Positions 60,266 to 64,000 of a stretch of DNA of 64,000 bases are shown here, piece by piece (positions within the stretch are counted from its first letter, which is position 1; each line of letters begins with the position of its first letter). Source of the stretch: JAVVRP01 sp036654655 (GTDB taxonomy: Bacteria; Bacillota; Clostridia; Christensenellales; UBA1242); assembly GCA_036654655.1 (NCBI GenBank), contig JAVVRP010000001.1, positions 144,295 through 208,294 on the forward strand. The letters are read 5' to 3'. The notes beneath the pieces are model-generated. The model was not told where the DNA came from and did no database searches. It worked only from the letters and a program-made list of their open reading frames with translations. A program made the position numbers and the translations under genes.

Positions 60266-61255
60266 TTATTCTCCTTTTTCACTTTGAATTGATGTTAAAC
60301 ACGCCATGTTAATTATTTCATTTACAGTTGAACTTCTTGATAAATCATTAACTGGTTTGTTAAGACCTAAAACTATTGGACCAATAACCTTTAATCCACC
60401 AAAATGCTGAATGGATTTGTAGGCAATATTTCCCGCATTTATGTCTGGAAAAATTAAAACATTTGCTGGGGTTGCTGTTAAGTGAGATTTTGGCAACTTT
60501 ATTTTAGCAATCTGTGGCAATAACGCAGTGTCAAGTTGAACTTCACCATCTGCAAAAAATGTGTTTTTTGCCTTAAACAACTCACAAGCATTTTTTACTG
60601 TTGTTATGCTATCACTTGATGCACTTCCGTTTGTGGAATAAGATAAAAATGCAACTCGCGGATTAATTTTAAATAAATTTTTACAAAATTTTGCGGTCAT
60701 GCTGGCAATGGACTCCAATTCAACAGAGTTTGGAAATTCCACCAAACCAGCATCCGAAACAAAAAATGGTTGATTTTTTGTAACACGATTTTTTCCATAA
60801 AATAAAAAGCAAGAACAACAAATTAAATTTTGTTTTTTTGCTTTTATTATTTGCAATGCAGGTTTTAAGTTTCGTGCTGTGGGAACTTCTACTCCGCCAA
60901 CCATCCCGTCAGCAAAATTCATGTGAACAAGCATGGTTGCAAAATAAAATGGATCCAACATCAAAGCATCCGCCTGTTCCAACGTTATGCCTTTTGATTT
61001 TCTTATTTCATAAAATTCTTTAACAAACCTATCATGATGAGATGAAGTTTTTGGGTTAATAATTGTTATGCCTTTAAGATTTTTATATCTTAAAATTAAC
61101 GCACTTTCGTCCCCAATAAAAACAACCTTAACCAGTTGCTTTTTTGCCAAAATTTTGCCCGCTGTAACAATTCTTTCAGAAAAACCCGCTTCTGGAAAAA
61201 CTATTGTTTTACATTTATTTTTTGCCTGACACAAAATGCTTTTTACACAAAACAT
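60266..61255 (-). CDS. pta: Phosphate acetyltransferase
   Basis: Pta converts acetyl-CoA and phosphate to acetyl-phosphate, feeding ackA. The 329-aa protein is the short class I form: VFPEAGFSERIVTAGKIL at the start, LMLDPFYFATMLVHMNFADGMVGG in the middle, and the FPDINAGNIAYKSIQHF and GPIVLGLNKPVNDLSR blocks near the C-terminus. AAAGGTG precedes the ATG. It has a consensus promoter at 61293-61321 that overlaps the ylbJ upstream region. Confidence 0.96.
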   Translation of the reverse strand: MFCVKSILCQAKNKCKTIVFPEAGFSERIVTAGKILAKKQLVKVVFIGDESALILRYKNLKGITIINPKTSSHHDRFVKEFYEIRKSKGITLEQADALMLDPFYFATMLVHMNFADGMVGGVEVPTARNLKPALQIIKAKKQNLICCSCFLFYGKNRVTKNQPFFVSDAGLVEFPNSVELESIASMTAKFCKNLFKINPRVAFLSYSTNGSASSDSITTVKNACELFKAKNTFFADGEVQLDTALLPQIAKIKLPKSHLTATPANVLIFPDINAGNIAYKSIQHFGGLKVIGPIVLGLNKPVNDLSRSSTVNEIINMACLTSIQSEKGE

Positions 61256-61292
61256 GTTTTTTCACCTTTCATAGCGATATATTCACAAACAT

Positions 61293-61321
61293 ATAATATA
61301 CAATTAGATGGTGTTTGTCAA
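61293..61321 (-). promoter_or_regulatory. pta-ackA promoter, overlapping the ylbJ start region
   Basis: TTGACA, a 17-nt spacer and TATTAT on the minus strand. Its -35 box touches the ylbJ ATG at 61322 on the other strand. On the plus strand ATATT, 13 nt and TATACAAT lie in the same stretch, close to the SigE pattern. Confidence 0.75.
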
Positions 61322-62299
61322 ATGAATAATGTGCTAAAACAAAAAAATAATTTACCTGGCATACAAAAAAAAATTTGTTTTGTTATCATTTTTTTTGTTG
61401 CTGTTTTGCTTTTAACAAATCCAACTTTGTATGCAAGTGCAACTCTGGACGGGATTACTGTTTGGGCAAATTTGCTGTTACCCGCTCTTTTTCCTTTTTT
61501 TGTTGTTTCAAAAATAATAACATCCCTAAATTTGGCAATGCCAATTTCTGCTTTGCTGGAACCTATTACAAAAAAACTGTTTAAAACTTCTGGTGCAAGT
61601 GGATACATTTTTTTTATTAGCATTTTTTCTGGCTATCCCGTAGGAAGCAAAGTTGTTGCAGACTTTTTTTCAAATGAATTACTTTTAAAAGAAGAAGTAA
61701 AACGCACCATTACTTTTACATCTAATTCCGGACCAATGTTTGTTGTTGGAAGTGTTGGCGTTGGCATGCTTTTTTCTCAAACCGCTGGGATAATAATTTT
61801 GATTTCGCATATTTTTGGAGCAATAATTAACGGCATTGTTTTTAGGGGTAAAGGCAAGTTTAAAACAAAACCACAAACATTTTTGCAACAAAATCAGCAA
61901 GATATAATTACACAAAGTGTTTCAAATTCCATAACTTCAATTTTGTTGGTTGGTGGCTTTGTTGCACTAAGTTTTGTGCTGGCAAAAATGATTGAAATGC
62001 TTGGAATTCCAAATCTTTTAAACAAAATTTTTTGCACAAATATGGCTGGCTCAATTTTTATTGGGCTTGTTGAAATGACAAAAGGTTGCCTGCTTGTTTC
62101 TGATTTGGCTGTGTCGGTTGGTGCTAAAATAAGTTTGTGCTGTTTTTTAATTTCGTTTGGCGGAATTTCAACAGCATTTCAAGCAATGGCTTTTTTAAAA
62201 AATGCGGGAATAAAAATGGGTTATTTTTTGTTCCAAAAATTAACCCATGCAATGTTTTCTACCACTATTTGCGCAATTTTTTGCCTAATTTTATGTTAA
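61322..62299 (+). CDS. ylbJ: YlbJ-like sporulation membrane protein
   Basis: YlbJ is a multi-pass membrane protein needed for spore-cortex formation in B. subtilis, with a nucleoside-recognition (Gate) domain. The 325-aa protein has about eight hydrophobic helices. It carries NLLLPALFPFFVVSKII, FFISIFSGYPVGSKVVADF and the TSNSGPMFVVGSVGVGML segment, plus the matching later GFVALSFVLAKMIEM and FGGISTAFQAM. I start at ATG 61322. A frame from 61136 reaches back into pta on the other strand and adds nothing homologous. A weak GGTG precedes the ATG. It is divergent from pta. Confidence 0.88.
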   Translation: MNNVLKQKNNLPGIQKKICFVIIFFVAVLLLTNPTLYASATLDGITVWANLLLPALFPFFVVSKIITSLNLAMPISALLEPITKKLFKTSGASGYIFFISIFSGYPVGSKVVADFFSNELLLKEEVKRTITFTSNSGPMFVVGSVGVGMLFSQTAGIIILISHIFGAIINGIVFRGKGKFKTKPQTFLQQNQQDIITQSVSNSITSILLVGGFVALSFVLAKMIEMLGIPNLLNKIFCTNMAGSIFIGLVEMTKGCLLVSDLAVSVGAKISLCCFLISFGGISTAFQAMAFLKNAGIKMGYFLFQKLTHAMFSTTICAIFCLILC

Positions 62300-62303
62300 A
62301 AAA

Positions 62304-63062
62304 TTAAGAATAAAAATCCACCATAAGCCCTTTAAGTTCGTGAGATAAAAACCTAAAACATTTAATTTGCATTGTTAGATATTCAACAGAAATAATAAGT
62401 GCATTAACAAATTTTATACTTTTGTTTTCGCATGCAAATTTAAGTGCACCAAGAACATATTTTGCATCATCCTTAACTTCCACATTAATCTTTTTGCCTT
62501 CGGAATCAAGCACAGAAAGCATTTCAAAAACCACTCGCAAAACATCCTTAACATACTTTTCTTCTTTTGAATTAACAAAAGCATTTTCTTGTTTTATTTC
62601 CAAGTTGTTCTCCTTTTTTTGTTGCGTTAAATTGTTGCTTGCAAATTCCACACTGTTTTGAATTGCAAGTTTAAATGGCTGAATAACTTCTTTTGAAAAA
62701 CGGCTGTATCCTGTTAAACCATTAACTTCTGTTGCAAAAAAATCATTTAAAAACGTGCGAAAATCAAGGGTGCCGTTTTCTATTTCAACCAATAAACAAA
62801 AAACCAAAGGCAACAAAACTTCTTTTTTGTCGGGCAAAATAAACGTTCCTGCCTTGGTTGGACTTTTAACTTTTGCACGTGCAAATTCTTTTGAAAAATT
62901 AAAATTTTCTACACAATCGCTAAGCAAATTAAATATTTGTTTGCTGGACGCAATGTTGTTTAAAATATTGGCAATTTTGTTGTCTGCCAAAATAAACTTT
63001 CCATCAATCATTTCATTGCAACTTTTTACAAATTCATTAATTAAAATTTCTTCTTTATCCAC
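62304..63062 (-). CDS. Helical protein of unknown function
   Basis: I place the start at GTG 63062 because TGAGG lies before it; the longer frame from 63113 has no ribosome binding site. The 252-aa product is predicted mostly helical, with a polar, Lys/Glu/Asn-rich central linker (about 145-165 and nearby) that separates two helical parts. It has no signal peptide, no membrane helix and no motif I recognise. It converges on ylbJ with 4 bp between the stops, and it is divergent from the DUF4364 gene. A regulator or scaffold role would be guesswork. Confidence 0.75.
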   Translation of the reverse strand: MDKEEILINEFVKSCNEMIDGKFILADNKIANILNNIASSKQIFNLLSDCVENFNFSKEFARAKVKSPTKAGTFILPDKKEVLLPLVFCLLVEIENGTLDFRTFLNDFFATEVNGLTGYSRFSKEVIQPFKLAIQNSVEFASNNLTQQKKENNLEIKQENAFVNSKEEKYVKDVLRVVFEMLSVLDSEGKKINVEVKDDAKYVLGALKFACENKSIKFVNALIISVEYLTMQIKCFRFLSHELKGLMVDFYS

Positions 63063-63162
63063 ACAAAACCTCAATCTTTTTAATATTTTAACATATGTTG
63101 TGCAAATTAGCAAATAATTTTATGCAAAACACAACCATTTTATAATTATTTTTAAATACATG

Positions 63163-63190
63163 TTGATTTAGTAAAATTTTGTGATATAAT
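63163..63190 (+). promoter_or_regulatory. DUF4364 gene promoter, placed for a leaderless mRNA
   Basis: TTGATT, a 16-nt spacer and TATAAT with an extended TG element. GCTGATA (7 nt) separates the -10 box from the ATG at 63198. An ATG at 63189 lies inside the -10 box. Confidence 0.75.
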
Positions 63191-63197
63191 GCTGATA

Positions 63198-63737
63198 ATG
63201 ATATTTGCAAAAGATTCAACTTTGGACAAACTTGTTATTTTGTTCGTTTTGGAAAAAATGGAAATTCCTTTAACCGAAAATTCCATTACCGATATTTGTT
63301 GCGCAGATAATGGTTGGGTTAATTACATGGATTGCAAAGATGCTTTGTTCCGTTTGGTTGAGGCAAATTTAATTTACAAAACAAAGGTTAGTGAAAAAGA
63401 GGATTCTTTTACCATAACTTATGAGGGCAGAAATTGCTTGTTACACTTTTATCGCAAAATTCCACTTTCACTTAGAGAACAAATGCAAGATTTTATTGCC
63501 GACAATCGTATGGAGTTTAAACGCGCACAAGAATACGTTTCGGATTTTGTTAAAAATGATGACGGGTCTTACACTGTTACTCTTAAAATAAGGTCACCAC
63601 TTATTAAAGAATCAATTTTTGAAATTAACATAAAAGCACCCAGCCACGAGTCCGCAATGGAATGTTGCAACCGCTGGCAAACAAATGCTCACTCCGTTTA
63701 TGAACACATTTATGAAAGCCTAATTGAAAATGGTTGA
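63198..63737 (+). CDS. DUF4364-family winged-helix protein, probably leaderless
   Basis: This 179-aa protein has an N-terminal winged-helix part (about 1-75) with LDKLVILFVLEKMEIPLTENSI, the WVNYMDCKDALFRLVEANLI helix and the FTITYEGRNCLLHFYRKIP segment, then a beta-rich C-terminal part with YTVTLKIRSPL. This layout fits DUF4364, a Clostridia family of probable DNA-binding regulators with unknown targets. The start at 63198 is set by the promoter, since the upstream ATG at 63189 overlaps the -10 box. No Shine-Dalgarno is visible. Confidence 0.82.
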   Translation: MIFAKDSTLDKLVILFVLEKMEIPLTENSITDICCADNGWVNYMDCKDALFRLVEANLIYKTKVSEKEDSFTITYEGRNCLLHFYRKIPLSLREQMQDFIADNRMEFKRAQEYVSDFVKNDDGSYTVTLKIRSPLIKESIFEINIKAPSHESAMECCNRWQTNAHSVYEHIYESLIENG

Positions 63738-63755
63738 AAATTATTAACAAAAATT

Positions 63756-63791
63756 GGGGCGCAATCACAAAATTGGCGCCTTTAATTTTTG
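63756..63791 (+). terminator. Intrinsic terminator after the DUF4364 gene
   Basis: GGCGCAAT and ATTGGCGCC form a stem with one bulged base (63758-63780), followed by TTTAATTTTT. It lies 20 nt after the stop. Confidence 0.75.
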
Positions 63792-63849
63792 TGCAGGCAA
63801 AAAAACGCAAACTGTGTAAAATTGCAAATGTAAATTTTGCACACAAAAA

Positions 63850-64000
63850 TTATGAATATGTAAAATAATTAGATATTGCAGTTGCATCGATTGTTGTATT
63901 GCCATTAATTATTACGAGTTTTATGTTATAAGAAACTTTCGACATCTCCATCCCGTTTGAAAATGCTGTATTGCTATAATGCGAATAATTAGTTAAACCT
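63850..64000 (-). CDS. C-terminal fragment of unknown protein (cut by window edge)
   Basis: On the minus strand a frame is open from the window end to the TAA at 63850-63852. The 49 visible residues (ending NYFTYS) are rich in Asn, Ser and Thr with short beta-type stretches, a composition more like a surface protein than a cytoplasmic enzyme. No family can be named. An AT-rich hairpin with a downstream U-run near 63790-63845 may be its terminator. Confidence 0.45.
   Translation of the reverse strand, partial: GLTNYSHYSNTAFSNGMEMSKVSYNIKLVIINGNTTIDATAISNYFTYS

Noticed and set aside
61136..61321. Longer plus-strand start for ylbJ reaching back into pta
   Set aside because: The extra 62 residues are antisense to pta, have no homology to YlbJ and precede the predicted promoter region.
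1..64000. tRNA genes, CRISPR arrays, insertion sequences, prophage or replication origin
   Set aside because: I looked through the intergenic regions on both strands and saw no cloverleaf, regularly spaced repeats, transposase, integrase or DnaA-box cluster.

Overview
This window looks like chromosomal DNA of a low-GC, anaerobe-type Firmicute, most likely an uncultured member of class Clostridia. The gene orders are classic Firmicute blocks: ylxM-ffh-rpsP-khpA-rimM-trmD, comM-dprA-topA-trmFO-hslVU, ruvCAB-queA-tgt-yajC and infC-rpmI-rplT. The RNase P RNA reads as type A. Two Clostridia-associated families are present (a TIGR04086-like membrane protein and a DUF4364 protein). Three genes point to endospore formation or recent descent from a spore former: a SigK-type sigma factor, a YlbJ-like membrane protein and a PdaB-like deacetylase. 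I saw no tRNA, 5S/16S/23S rRNA, CRISPR array, transposase or prophage.

Almost every gene is on the minus strand, so transcription runs right to left. Units seen, in order of increasing coordinate: a cut plus-strand gene at the left edge (1-437); recA with its own promoter; ftsK-rimO-pgsA; a PdaB-like deacetylase; rpsO-pnp; recJ, a short RelA/SpoT synthetase and hemZ; secD-secF; a TIGR04086-like gene; ruvC-ruvA-ruvB-queA-tgt, a 37-aa membrane peptide and yajC; infC-rpmI-rplT, a SpoU methyltransferase and yebC behind an attenuator; ruvX, a DUF1292 gene and thrS; a small accessory patch (27.7-29.8 kb) with two related small genes, a PseB-like dehydratase and a YtxH-like peptide; iscS-iscU; comM-dprA-topA-trmFO-hslV-hslU-trxA; rplS alone; ylxM to yraN; lepA-hemW; a plus-strand glycerophosphodiesterase; rarA; rnpB; a DisA_N-like protein divergent from sigK; plsX-smc-ftsY; rpmF; pta-ackA divergent from ylbJ; an unknown gene divergent from a DUF4364 gene; and a cut minus-strand gene at the right edge.

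The genes are mainly information processing (recombination, translation, protein export, tRNA/rRNA modification, signal recognition, chromosome segregation), with acetate/ATP metabolism (pta-ackA) and Fe-S assembly. Sigma-A promoters are easy to read (TTGACA or TTGCAA, 16-18 nt, TATAAT-like), and many operons end in clear intrinsic terminators.

The points most worth a second look are: an IscU scaffold with a tail carrying two AT-hooks; a DisA_N-like domain that lacks the RHR motif and is fused to an unfamiliar N-terminal region; a SecD/SecF pair in which both conserved intramembrane aspartates and the SecF periplasmic domain are gone; three promoters placed so that ruvX, rarA and the DUF4364 gene should give leaderless mRNAs; a short RSH with a degenerate hydrolase half; an infC with an AUU start behind an attenuator; and two related unknown small genes.
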